A DNA stretch of 64,000 nt from Paenibacillus sp. JZ16 (lineage in GTDB: Bacteria > Bacillota > Bacilli > Paenibacillales > Paenibacillaceae): contig NZ_CP017659.1 of NCBI RefSeq assembly GCF_015326965.1, positions 1,550,001 through 1,614,000 on the forward strand. The letters run 5' to 3'. A program made the position numbers and the translations under genes. Below are positions 54,266 to 62,881 of this stretch, piece after piece. The notes below the pieces were generated by a model that was given only the letters and a program-made list of their open reading frames with translations, was not told the origin of the DNA and did not search any database. How positions within the stretch are numbered: the stretch's first letter is position 1; every line of letters starts with the position of its first letter.

Positions 54266-55881
54266 GGCCTTACCCCGCCTGACGTCATTTTATTCCGGTA
54301 CTCCGTCGGGGTATCTCCGGTATGTTTCTTAAACAGCACGCTAAAATATTGAGGATCCTGATAACCGGTTTTCGCCGCTATTTCATAAGTTTTCAACAAG
54401 GAATGCTTCAGAAGTTCCTTCGCTTTCTCCATGCGGACTTCCGTTACGTATTCAACGAAGGTCTTCCCGGTATGCGACTTGAACAAGGCGCTGAAATAAC
54501 TCGTGCTCATGAAGATCCGGCTGCATACGGTCTTAATCGATAACTCGGCATCCTCATAATGCTGCTGGATGAAATCGACCGCCTCCAGCATCTGGGTGCG
54601 GGTAATATCCTTTCTCGCCTTGGCAACGTCCCTTAACGCCTGCTCGCACACCTCGTTTAACCAGCGTTCGATCTCCTCCAAGGACCGAAAAGAATACAGA
54701 TCGGACAGCAGCCTCTTCTCCTTGCCGATCAGCTCGTTTCCATTGCTGCCGATTTCCATCAAAGTTTGAAGCACGGCAAGCATGACCCGAAGAACCCGCA
54801 CGTAACAGAGCTCGATTGAAATTGAAGCGCTTCCAAGTTCACTGATCAGCCGCCGGATGCACACCTTTACCTCTAAGTCCGTACCGGCCCGAATTGCGGA
54901 GATTAGCGCTGACTCGGTTTCAATCCCATCCTGGAGAGGAGCGTCCCCCCGCTTTTCAAGATCCGTGATATGAACCACCTGATCGCGGCCGATCAGGAGC
55001 CGGTATTCCAGTGCAGCTTCCGAAGCCCTGCAGGAATAACGGATATCCTGAAGCTCGCGGCAAATCGTTCCGATGCCGAGCGTGACCGTGAATTTCATGA
55101 ACTGCTTTGTAGATCCGCGAATGTCCTCCGCCAGCTCCTGCGCCCGAGCGTGCAGCTCCTCCTCGCCGGAGCCCGACAGGATGGTCATAACTTTGTTCTC
55201 CTTGTACCTAAAAATAGCTGTACCGGGCTCACCTGCCAAAATCTCCTGCATGATATTGTATAAAGCAAATGCATACAGCTCATTATCGACATGCTGTTCA
55301 TCCGTACGAAGCTCATCCATATCCGCTGCCATCGCGATATAAAGCGGCCCCGGAAGCCGGATATCAAAATATGCAAGCTTGCTCTCGATCTCGGATCGCT
55401 TCATCGGCGATGACGCCAGACGTTCAAGAAATCGTTCCTTAAGCAGAACCAAACTCTCATTCAACTGTTGCTTGAGCCTTTTCAGGTGCTCCGTATGTCC
55501 GCGCTCCTCATCCATTTCCAGCTTGAGTTTACCAAGCATCTCCCTTAACTCCGCTGACGTAACCGGTTTCAAAATAAAATCCGTGACTTGCAGCTTCACC
55601 GCCTGCTGGGCATATTCGAAATCGTCAAACCCGGTAAGGATGATGATCTTTGTCTTGGGAAAACGTTCCGTAATATGGCGTGACAACTCCAGGCCATCCA
55701 TGTACGGCATGTTGATATCCGTTAACACCACATCGGGTTGATGGCGGGTTACAGCCTCCAGTGCATCCCTGCCGTTCTCGCAATCCCCGATGCACTCAAA
55801 GCCATGATCTGCCCACTGAATCCGGTTTCGGATTCCTTCTCTTACAATCGGTTCGTCGTCCACAATAAGAATCGTATACAA
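54262..55881 (-). CDS. YesN-type response regulator with AraC domain
   Basis: 539 residues from a TTG start after GGGGGAGG. The receiver domain has phosphoacceptor Asp55 (DVVLTDINMP) and Lys in LKP. The C-terminus is an AraC DNA-binding domain (SIKTVCSRIFMSTSYFSALFKSHTGKTFVEYVTEVRMEKAKELL). First gene of the operon; likely activates it, including the ABC genes downstream. Operators were not identified. Confidence 0.92.
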   Translation of the reverse strand: MYTILIVDDEPIVREGIRNRIQWADHGFECIGDCENGRDALEAVTRHQPDVVLTDINMPYMDGLELSRHITERFPKTKIIILTGFDDFEYAQQAVKLQVTDFILKPVTSAELREMLGKLKLEMDEERGHTEHLKRLKQQLNESLVLLKERFLERLASSPMKRSEIESKLAYFDIRLPGPLYIAMAADMDELRTDEQHVDNELYAFALYNIMQEILAGEPGTAIFRYKENKVMTILSGSGEEELHARAQELAEDIRGSTKQFMKFTVTLGIGTICRELQDIRYSCRASEAALEYRLLIGRDQVVHITDLEKRGDAPLQDGIETESALISAIRAGTDLEVKVCIRRLISELGSASISIELCYVRVLRVMLAVLQTLMEIGSNGNELIGKEKRLLSDLYSFRSLEEIERWLNEVCEQALRDVAKARKDITRTQMLEAVDFIQQHYEDAELSIKTVCSRIFMSTSYFSALFKSHTGKTFVEYVTEVRMEKAKELLKHSLLKTYEIAAKTGYQDPQYFSVLFKKHTGDTPTEYRNKMTSGGVRP

Positions 55882-55952
55882 TCAAAGCCTCCCCCGTTCA
55901 AAAGCAATTCCCATTTGCTTAGGTTATATCGTGTTACGAGGTCAATATACAG

Positions 55953-55987
55953 GAAAAGCCCTTTGGCAGGCAACTGCCAAAGGGCTC
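55953..55987 (-). terminator. Terminator of the FMN reductase gene
   Basis: AGCCCTTTGGCAG, loop TTGC, CTGCCAAAGGGCTTTT on the minus strand. The T run after the stem points to the gene that ends at 56001. Confidence 0.85.
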
Positions 55988-56000
55988 CATGAGTTTATAT

Positions 56001-56543
56001 TTAATTACGGGTGTTCATCCACGTAATGAAATTGTTCACCACGATATCGAGAAAACCGATTGTCGGCTCATGAATCAGCTTGCCGGACTCATCCAGCTTC
56101 TCATGTACCGCCCCGATGTATACCTCATTGTTAGGGAGCAGCGGCGAAGTAATGCCGACAGAAAACAGAATATCCCGGAGATGCTCCTGAGCTCTCACCG
56201 TTCCAAGCTGTCCCATCGACGCCCCCATGATCCATGAAGGCTTCCCGTTCATAACCTTATCAACGCGCGATAACCAATCAAGCGCGTTCTTGAGCACGCC
56301 CGGTATGGAGTAATTATACTCCGGCGTGATCCACAACACCGCATCAGCGGCAGCAATCCGCTCCTTGAAATCCTTGACGGCCGCAGGAGGGTCCAGCTCA
56401 ATGTCTTGATCGTAAAACGGAAGATCGCGCAGCCCCAAAATTTCAAACGTGATCTGATCCGAGTAGCGCTGCTTCAAATATTCCGCCAGTTTCATATTGT
56501 ACGACTCTTTTCTAATGCTTCCTACAACGATTGCAACGTTCAT
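56001..56543 (-). CDS. NADPH-dependent FMN reductase family protein
   Basis: 180 residues from ATG 56543 (CTGGAGG upstream). VAIVVGSIRKESYNMKLAEYL is the flavodoxin-like phosphate loop; WITPEYNYSIPGVLKNALDWLSR and ASMGQLGTVRAQEHLR are the FMN and NADPH regions. It reduces quinones, azo dyes or chromate; the natural substrate is unknown. It ends near a strong terminator. Confidence 0.88.
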   Translation of the reverse strand: MNVAIVVGSIRKESYNMKLAEYLKQRYSDQITFEILGLRDLPFYDQDIELDPPAAVKDFKERIAAADAVLWITPEYNYSIPGVLKNALDWLSRVDKVMNGKPSWIMGASMGQLGTVRAQEHLRDILFSVGITSPLLPNNEVYIGAVHEKLDESGKLIHEPTIGFLDIVVNNFITWMNTRN

Positions 56544-56648
56544 AATACCCTCCAGTTCTATGCTTTCTGCGCACATTTCAATTCCATTTTTTCACAACTA
56601 ATATTCAGCCTAACACCATATTTTACCAATGTCAAAATATCGTTTGTT

Positions 56649-58361
56649 CTACTTCATCAACGAGAGCAGTTTACACACATTGCGCTCCATGTCTTCTCTC
56701 TGTTCAGGCGGTACATATTGGAGCAAAGCCAGTGCGGCATAAGGCACTTTGATGGCATGCGGATCTTCATACCGTTTGCTCCAATAGGCTGAATCCGTAA
56801 TCGACGCACCTTCGGCAGCTTCAACTCCCTGATTCGAAAGCAATTGTGGCTTTAAACGGTTGAGTTTCATCTGCAGACGGTGATTGCTTTGACCAAGCTT
56901 GGCAAGCTGAGCGTATCCGAGCCGCTCCAGCTCAATGAGTGCGTGTGCGTGGGTAACGCCATGCTCAAGCTCACCGGCAAAAAAATAATATTTGCCATCA
57001 ACGTGCTGATCAGGCAGCACGAGTTCCAGCTCGGAAAGTGCACGACGTGCCAAATCGGATGCATTCCGGTACGGCGGTATTTCCGAAAGTGAGATTTCCG
57101 CGAGATCCAGCTGCGTATAATCCTCAATGCCATAATACCTAGCAAGCTTGTGTTCTACTGCTGCATCTTCCATCAGCTTAAGAATGCCTCGCACGATAGA
57201 CGGCGTCAGTAAGTCCGGACGGTCCCGTAATGCTTTCAGTCCCAAGACGGCCAGGGTTACCCCGTGTCCGGAGGTGCTCAGATTCGTCAGGTTAGGCAGC
57301 AGTCCTTCAATGAGTTGATTCATTAATTCAGGCTGCGCAGGCTCGGGAGGATAGGGTTCAAACCAATCTTCATGCTGATTACGCAAATGCAGGCAATTGG
57401 CGGCCAGGCCCTGCAGTACATCTTGCGGCAAATCAAACTCCTTCTGCATGTAATAAGCCGCCAAATACGCCCCGCCAACATGTCCTTCAAACCAGCCAAC
57501 CTCGCCGCCGCGGCTCAAGGCCGTAAGACCATCCTCCAAATACCGGTCACTAATGACCGAATTCACCTCCTTCCCTTCGATTGCACTCGGCAGATTCAGC
57601 CTGGCTGCAATGTCTTTGGGCAAGCTTGTTATTTTCATTCGGATGCTGTAACCATACATTCTGAAATGCAAACCATCCTCGTTATCTGAAACCATCATCC
57701 GCCGATCCAGAGTGGAGCGAACCCGGTCCAGAAACCGTTCGTCCGTTACTCCGTAAGTGATCTCCAAGGATGGTGGCAGCGCATTCATGGCGATCGGAAT
57801 CCATTTGCGCTTTGTTGATACAACAACGGCATGAGCCGTTCCTCCAATGGCAAAAGCGAATTGCTCCGACTCCTTGGCGATTGTTAATCCGAGCGTCCGC
57901 TTCATCCATAATCTTGCGGCTACCGGATCCTCCACAGGCAATCCCACCTCCCGCAAGTACAGGATGCCATAGGTGCCGTTCGGCGCAAGCACCCCTTCCT
58001 TCAGATCTTCATGTGCGATAAACTCAAGCAAATTCCCATCGCCATCCTTGAAGTATACGTTCACGCCGGAATCAAAGCGCTCAACCACTTCACCGTCAGG
58101 CCATTTCAACAAAGGTAGCTGCTCTGCAAGCTTCTGGACCATGGATTCAAACTGCGAATAAGGCACTTCAAACGCGATATGAGCAGGAGCTATAGGTTCA
58201 TACGCTTCTTCAAAAGCGAGCGTGAAATCCGGTGTAGGCTGAAATACGATCTCCACCTCGCTTTCACTGGCTACCGGGAAATGAAGTAACCCGTGGTAGA
58301 ATTGTTTCACACCCTGAATGGATACCGTCTTTAATTTCAGACCGGCAAAATGAGTGATCAT
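56649..58361 (-). CDS. Two VOC (glyoxalase) domains fused to an uncharacterised helical domain
   Basis: 570 residues. The first ~130 residues are a VOC fold (LKLKTVSIQGVKQFYHGLLHFPV to VNVYFKDGDGNLLEFI); a second VOC-like half follows (GTYGILYLREVGLPVEDPVAARLW...). The C-terminal ~270 residues are alpha-helical, with a GEVGWFEGHVGGAYLAAYYM segment and several histidines (NQHEDWFE, HGVTLAVLG), which I do not recognise. The ATG overlaps the stop of the preceding reductase gene. It may process a reactive small molecule. Confidence 0.7.
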   Translation of the reverse strand: MITHFAGLKLKTVSIQGVKQFYHGLLHFPVASESEVEIVFQPTPDFTLAFEEAYEPIAPAHIAFEVPYSQFESMVQKLAEQLPLLKWPDGEVVERFDSGVNVYFKDGDGNLLEFIAHEDLKEGVLAPNGTYGILYLREVGLPVEDPVAARLWMKRTLGLTIAKESEQFAFAIGGTAHAVVVSTKRKWIPIAMNALPPSLEITYGVTDERFLDRVRSTLDRRMMVSDNEDGLHFRMYGYSIRMKITSLPKDIAARLNLPSAIEGKEVNSVISDRYLEDGLTALSRGGEVGWFEGHVGGAYLAAYYMQKEFDLPQDVLQGLAANCLHLRNQHEDWFEPYPPEPAQPELMNQLIEGLLPNLTNLSTSGHGVTLAVLGLKALRDRPDLLTPSIVRGILKLMEDAAVEHKLARYYGIEDYTQLDLAEISLSEIPPYRNASDLARRALSELELVLPDQHVDGKYYFFAGELEHGVTHAHALIELERLGYAQLAKLGQSNHRLQMKLNRLKPQLLSNQGVEAAEGASITDSAYWSKRYEDPHAIKVPYAALALLQYVPPEQREDMERNVCKLLSLMK

Positions 58362-58918
58362 GAGATCTCAACCTCCTCTTTACCGCTGATCTTCTTGACC
58401 AGTTCCATAAAGATGGACAGCGCCTCTTTAGCCCGATAATCCAGTACAATCTTGCCTTTTGCCGCTTCGGATTCGTAAATGGTTCGCTGAGAACCGCCAA
58501 TGGATATCCATTCCGGACTATTGATCCCGTGCAAATTACGGATGGTAGCCTGCATTTGCTGCAGTGAACTCACGCCGACCGCCCCTCCCGCAGAGCTTAC
58601 CGAAAGAACCGGTTTACCTGAGAAATGCATCTGTCCCAAATGATCCAATGCGTTCTTCAAGACTCCGCTCATCCCTCCGTGGTACTCTGGTGTCGTCAAA
58701 ATAATGCCATCCGCCTCCATCAACAGACGCTGCAGCTCGCGCACGCCATCATGGCGGTTGAATATCTCGTCTGGTGAATAGAAAGGAAGCGGTGTTTCAT
58801 ACAGATTAAACAGCTTCACTTCCACGAACAACGTATTCATTTGCGCTTCGAGGGCTTTGGCCAGAACGGTACTTGTGGCTTCCTTGCGATTGCTGCCAGC
58901 TATAATCACGATTTTCAT
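58358..58918 (-). CDS. NADPH-dependent FMN reductase family protein
   Basis: 186 residues. KIVIIAGSNRKEATSTVLAKAL is the FMN phosphate loop; LTTPEYHGGMSGVLKNALDHLGQMHFSGKPVLSVSSAGG fits the AzoR/YhdA group. GGGAGG precedes the ATG. Its stop overlaps the VOC fusion start by four bases, so the two proteins are translationally coupled and may act together. Confidence 0.9.
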   Translation of the reverse strand: MKIVIIAGSNRKEATSTVLAKALEAQMNTLFVEVKLFNLYETPLPFYSPDEIFNRHDGVRELQRLLMEADGIILTTPEYHGGMSGVLKNALDHLGQMHFSGKPVLSVSSAGGAVGVSSLQQMQATIRNLHGINSPEWISIGGSQRTIYESEAAKGKIVLDYRAKEALSIFMELVKKISGKEEVEIS

Positions 58919-59014
58919 AGTACTTCCTCCCTTATGGGTATCAAAGTTTTGTTAAGTACATTGTAGAGGAGGCAAGCCATGGAAATCGTCAACATTTAGA
59001 GTGATTTTACAAGC

Positions 59015-59045
59015 AAAAGCTCTCATGCCTTCGGCTGAGAGCTTC
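59015..59045 (-). terminator. Terminator of the NarL-type two-component operon
   Basis: AAGCTCTCA, ten-base loop, TGAGAGCTTTTG on the minus strand. Confidence 0.8.
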
Positions 59046-59096
59046 TACAACTATAGTCTTAGATATGATCATTATGTACGGCAAATACAGCAATCC

Positions 59097-59762
59097 TTAT
59101 ACGATGCCATGCTTGAGCGCATAAATGGCCGCCTGAGTCCGGTCCGCAACCCCCAGCTTATCGAGCAGATGGCTGACATGGGTTTTAACTGTCTTCTCGG
59201 TAATATAAAGCGCTTCGCTGATTTCCCTGTTGTTCATGCCCGATGCAATCAGCTGTAATACTTCCTGCTCCCGGCGGGTAAGTTTATCCACCTGCGCAGT
59301 CTCTTCCTGATGGCCGGACCCGCCGGTCTCATCCGTCCCCGCCGGTGAAGTAACATGCGTCATGAGCAGGCCTGCCGCATCCGGATGCAGTTCAACTTGG
59401 CCTTCATACACGCGTCTGATCGCAGCCACCAGATCCTCAGGCTCAATATCCTTAAGGAGATAGCCGCGTGCGCCCGCCCGAATGGCTGGCAGCACATGGT
59501 CATAATCGATAAACGAGGTCAGCACGATGACTTTAATATGAGGCTGTTCTTTTTTTAACCGTGCGGTCGTATCGATTCCATTGAGAATCGGCATATTCAG
59601 ATCCATTAACACGACATCGGGATTCAGCTGATTGGCCTTCTCTAACGTTTCCTCGCCATTCGCGGCTTCGCCAACCATCTCGATATCCGGCTGCGTAGCC
59701 AGAAAAACCTGCAATCCCCGTCGTACCATGGCATGATCGTCAGCGATCAACAATCGGATCAT
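59097..59762 (-). CDS. NarL/FixJ family response regulator
   Basis: 221 residues. Receiver domain with Asp54 (VVLMDLNMP) and Lys in YLLKD; LuxR-type helix-turn-helix in LTRREQEVLQLIASGMNNREISEALYITEKTVKTHVSHLLDKL. The start overlaps the histidine kinase gene by 23 bases, the usual order for this pair. Its regulon is unknown. Confidence 0.93.
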   Translation of the reverse strand: MIRLLIADDHAMVRRGLQVFLATQPDIEMVGEAANGEETLEKANQLNPDVVLMDLNMPILNGIDTTARLKKEQPHIKVIVLTSFIDYDHVLPAIRAGARGYLLKDIEPEDLVAAIRRVYEGQVELHPDAAGLLMTHVTSPAGTDETGGSGHQEETAQVDKLTRREQEVLQLIASGMNNREISEALYITEKTVKTHVSHLLDKLGVADRTQAAIYALKHGIV

Positions 59763-61458
59763 CGGTGATCCCCCTATTCTCTATTGATCTCACCCTTAAG
59801 GGCAGCGAAACCTCAATAATGGTTCCCTCTCTGTACACACTGTATAGACGGAATTGTCCTCCGAGCGATTCCGCCCGTTCCCGCATGCTGGACAACCCAA
59901 TCGAATGTCTTGTCAGCTCGTTCAATCGTTGCTTGGAAATCCCGCGGCCATGATCTTCGATCCTGAGTTCAACTTCATTTTCCCGCGGGGTTAATACGAC
60001 CGTTACTTCCTTCGTATCCGCATGCTTGCTTACATTATTCAGCGCCTCTTGACCGATCCTCCACAATGTTTCTTCCACGATCCGGGGCAGGTCCCGTATC
60101 CCGTTGATATGTGAGCTTACATGAAGTTTCAATCGTTCGCCGTATTGTTTCAGGCCTGTCATAAGCCCTTCTTCAAGTCCGGGTGGGCGAAGCTGCATGA
60201 TCAGCTCCCGCATTTCCTTAAGCGCGCTTTGCGACAGGACCTGTATATCATGGATGGTGTCCTGCAGCATACTTGTCTGCTCATGCGGCTCTGCGGCAAG
60301 CATTCCCCGCACTCCCTTGGACATCATGACCAGCGAGAACAGGGTTTGGCTTACCGAGTCGTGCAGGTCCCGGGCGAGACGATTTCGTTCATCCATTCTT
60401 GCGAGCTCCCGCCGGTTTTGCTCCAGACGGATGCGTTGAAGGGTCATGCCAATATGTTCAGCCAGTGCCTCGATCACCTCGATATCTGCCCGGTACGAAT
60501 CGCCGTAATGATCGAACCCTACTAAAAGCAGTCCAAATGAGGTGTCCCCGGCAGCCGCCAGCGGAACCGCAACCGCTCGGGAGATGGAGGATATCCATCC
60601 CTGTTCAACCAAAAGATCTGCAAGCCGCTGTGCGTCTTCTGCACTGACCGGGTGCGAATTGACCTCTCCCTTGCCAGAACGGGTTCGTGCGGCTTCAGCA
60701 AGCGGAAATTTGGCATGGGGCAGCGTCGTCTGCCCTCTGCTGTAGAGGGCACGCAGCGTCACTTCGCTGCCGATAGGCTCCAGCAATGCGGCAACCGGCC
60801 AGTCAAAGTAACGGCCCATTAAACTCATGACTTGCTTCGTTAATTCAGCCCGGTTAACCGCTTGGGAAGCATAAGCACCGAGTGCGCTGCTATATTCCCC
60901 AAGCCGGGCAAACAAATCCGCTCGGCGCTGCTCGGCTGCGTATAGCCGCATGCGCTCAATGGCGCTGCCGATTTGGTAGGCAACCGATTCCAGCAGCGCC
61001 AGTTCCTCTTTGGTGAAATGCAGTTTCCCGGGTGCAGCCACATTTAGTACGCCGAACCTGCGGCTGCCGGATCGCAGCGGAACGGTTGCATGGTGGGTTA
61101 TGCCTTCCGTATCCCCCCACTGGTAACGAACGGCGTTATCCAGACGTTTGCAATTCAATATGTTCACGGCATTTTTCAGACGTCCGTCATCGTAACGCTC
61201 CAGGCACCAGCAGCTGCCGCATCTCATAGGTTCGTTGTCGTTCCGGCTCAGGGCAGGCGGCAAATTCCGGCTGGCTACGAATTCATGCGTTCCCCGATCT
61301 TCCACCAGGAACAGCCAACCGGTCGTAAGTCCGGTCAGCTCCAGCAGCTTGGTAATAACAACGTCCAGCATGGGGCCAAGCTCATTGGACTCGTTCAATG
61401 TTTCTGCGATCGTCTTCAGCGTAATTAACTCCTGAATATGCGGATCGTGATTGGACAT
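59740..61458 (-). CDS. GAF-domain sensor histidine kinase with four-Cys cluster (AirS/YhcY-like)
   Basis: 572 residues from ATG 61458 (AAGGAG upstream). The first GAF domain contains CGSCWC (Cys80, Cys83, Cys85) and a later NCK (Cys103). A second GAF-like region follows, then the HisKA_3 domain (MDERNRLARDLHDSVSQTLFSLVM) and the ATPase domain. No transmembrane helix was seen, so it is cytosolic. The four-Cys pattern is similar to the redox-sensing AirS family, which holds an Fe-S cluster. Confidence 0.88.
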   Translation of the reverse strand: MSNHDPHIQELITLKTIAETLNESNELGPMLDVVITKLLELTGLTTGWLFLVEDRGTHEFVASRNLPPALSRNDNEPMRCGSCWCLERYDDGRLKNAVNILNCKRLDNAVRYQWGDTEGITHHATVPLRSGSRRFGVLNVAAPGKLHFTKEELALLESVAYQIGSAIERMRLYAAEQRRADLFARLGEYSSALGAYASQAVNRAELTKQVMSLMGRYFDWPVAALLEPIGSEVTLRALYSRGQTTLPHAKFPLAEAARTRSGKGEVNSHPVSAEDAQRLADLLVEQGWISSISRAVAVPLAAAGDTSFGLLLVGFDHYGDSYRADIEVIEALAEHIGMTLQRIRLEQNRRELARMDERNRLARDLHDSVSQTLFSLVMMSKGVRGMLAAEPHEQTSMLQDTIHDIQVLSQSALKEMRELIMQLRPPGLEEGLMTGLKQYGERLKLHVSSHINGIRDLPRIVEETLWRIGQEALNNVSKHADTKEVTVVLTPRENEVELRIEDHGRGISKQRLNELTRHSIGLSSMRERAESLGGQFRLYSVYREGTIIEVSLPLRVRSIENRGITDDPIVDR

Positions 61459-61580
61459 ACACGAAAGCTCCTTCTTTTTTTGCATTCTGAAGTAACTATA
61501 TTATATAATCCTGTCACGTACCATCAAAATGCCTATGGAACCCTTCGGACGTTTCTCAATTCATTCACCCCATGAATTTT

Positions 61581-61758
61581 GGTAAAAAACAATTAATATT
61601 GTTTTATCTCTTGCAAATTCCCACCTACATATGGCTTAATATAGAAGTCGGGGCCGACGAAATGAGCTGAAAGGAGGCTGATTGCAATGATTCAGATCCG
61701 TGAGGTGGTATTCGCGTAAAGCGAATATCCGTTAAAATGGGAGCCCGCTGCGGGCTCC
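61581..61758 (+). ncRNA. Three-copy peptide-RNA element, copy 3
   Basis: The most diverged copy. Upstream box GGTAAAAAACAATTA is intact; the -10 region is TGGCTTAATATAG. Hairpin 1 is GTCGG/CCGAC (61647-61658). AAAGGAGG precedes an ATG with the same nine-base spacing. Hairpin 2 GGTATTCGC/GCGAATATCC has one bulged base and GUAAA in the loop. Hairpin 3 is GGGAGCCCG/CGGGCTCCC. It is 14 kb from the other two and precedes the CD3324-like gene. Confidence 0.72.
61687..61719 (+). CDS. Conserved 10-residue peptide MIQIREVVFA (copy 3)
   Basis: Proper ATG start, stop TAA in the hairpin 2 loop. Residues M1, I2, Q3, E6, V7 and A10 are the same in all three copies although the RNA changes around them. This is the best evidence that the frame is used. 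Confidence 0.6.
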   Translation: MIQIREVVFA

Positions 61759-61831
61759 CTATATCTATTTTTAAATCCAACAACTCAAAAAATCCAAAAA
61801 AAACCAATATCACGAAAGGAGGAGGGCAAGC

Positions 61832-61969
61832 ATGATCAATACAATTGTTTTGAAACTCAGCGATAGCTTAAATATGTATACAGAAAGAGGAGGGCATCGA
61901 TGGGCCATTACAAAAACGGAAGAGAAGTGCTTCCCCCCGAGCTGCTGCAGCAAATTCAACAGTATATAG
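61832..61969 (+). CDS. Possible 45-residue small protein overlapping the CD3324-like gene
   Basis: AAAGGAGGAGGG lies directly upstream of ATG 61832. The frame runs for 45 codons, through the start of the CD3324-like gene in another frame, ending at TAG (61967-61969). The product (MINTIVLKLSDSLN...) has no known family and its C-terminus is forced by the overlap. It might be a leader or regulatory frame; coding is not proven. Confidence 0.3.
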   Translation: MINTIVLKLSDSLNMYTERGGHRWAITKTEEKCFPPSCCSKFNSI

Positions 61970-62181
61970 ATGGAGAATTACTCTACATACCGAAACAGAG
62001 CGAGCAAAGAGCCGGCTGGGGAGAGTTAAGCGGTTCCAAACAACGCATCGAAAGTCGAAATAAAGAAATGTATCGCGCTTATTGCAAAGGACGGTCCATT
62101 GAGGAATTGGAACGGACCTACTTCCTGTCTGGAGAAAGCGTGCGCAAGATCATAAGTAAACTTACCCGCGTAGGGACCTGA
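61900..62181 (+). CDS. CD3324 family protein (small DNA-binding type)
   Basis: 93 residues. MGHYKNGREVLPPELLQQIQQYIDGELLYIP is the standard family opening, followed by a helix-turn-helix-like end (CKGRSIEELERTYFLSGESVRKIISKL). AGAGGAGGG lies before the ATG. Members are thought to be Mor-like transcription factors. It is downstream of copy 3 of the peptide-RNA element. Confidence 0.85.
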   Translation: MGHYKNGREVLPPELLQQIQQYIDGELLYIPKQSEQRAGWGELSGSKQRIESRNKEMYRAYCKGRSIEELERTYFLSGESVRKIISKLTRVGT

Positions 62182-62218
62182 ATCGATGAGATTTAACGGT
62201 CTGCTCACGGATTAACAT

Positions 62219-62249
62219 AGGACTGTTCCCTTGGGGCGCAGTCCTTTCC
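62219..62249 (+). terminator. Terminator of the CD3324-like gene
   Basis: AGGACTG and CAGTCCT with a TTTCC tail. Confidence 0.6.
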
Positions 62250-62277
62250 ATTTTATATGAACGATACTGCATAACAG

Positions 62278-62316
62278 AAAATGCCCGACTGCAGGCGAAT
62301 CTACAGTCGGGCATTT
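62278..62316 (-). terminator. Terminator of the 62325 gene
   Basis: AAATGCCCGACTG and CAGTCGGGCATTTTC on the minus strand; almost symmetric, so it may act both ways. Confidence 0.8.
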
Positions 62317-62324
62317 GTTATACC

Positions 62325-62861
62325 CTAACGATTTTCCGGCTTCTCCCCTGCGACATCCCAACGATGGCGAAATTTCTCCAATCGCGGGTGCAGATACGGC
62401 GGCTCCGACAAGAGGATTAGCCTCAGCTTCACAATCCATTCTTCGAAGGAGGAAAAGGAGGCAAACGCATTTGCCATCTCAGGTGTCAGAACAAGAAAAT
62501 GGGGACTTCCGTATTTCTCTGCCAGATGACGAAGCGCGGTATCGATCGGCGTGTATTTTTTTCGTTTCGACTCGAAGGGTTCAATCACAACCGATGCTCC
62601 TGCATGATCTTCGATCCATTCCTGAAGCTGTTTCTCCCGTTTGTAATAAGGGCTGACCGGTTCCTTGAACATCCGCTTCGCTGTCTCTTCATGCAGCGGA
62701 TACAACACCAATTTTACAAATGACCGTTCTTCTAAAATGGCAGCGGCCTGCTCCAAATCCTCCTGAACCTGCTCGAAGAGGTCGTAGAATATTAAGGTTC
62801 CTTTGGTTGTCGGCTTTGGGGGCTCGTAACCGTAAGGAACATACTCCAAATTGCGCGGCAT
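62325..62861 (-). CDS. Hypothetical protein, 178 residues
   Basis: ATG with GAGGTG upstream. The protein is soluble, alpha/beta, and charged (LFEQVQEDLEQAAAILEERSFVKLVLYPL; FLVLTPEMANAFASFSSFEEWIVKLRLILLS). I do not recognise the family, but the length and the ribosome site support a real gene. It starts 21 bases after the amidase stop on the same strand, so it may belong to the same transcript. Confidence 0.6.
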   Translation of the reverse strand: MPRNLEYVPYGYEPPKPTTKGTLIFYDLFEQVQEDLEQAAAILEERSFVKLVLYPLHEETAKRMFKEPVSPYYKREKQLQEWIEDHAGASVVIEPFESKRKKYTPIDTALRHLAEKYGSPHFLVLTPEMANAFASFSSFEEWIVKLRLILLSEPPYLHPRLEKFRHRWDVAGEKPENR

Positions 62862-62881
62862 GATGGAACTTCACCTCTCTT

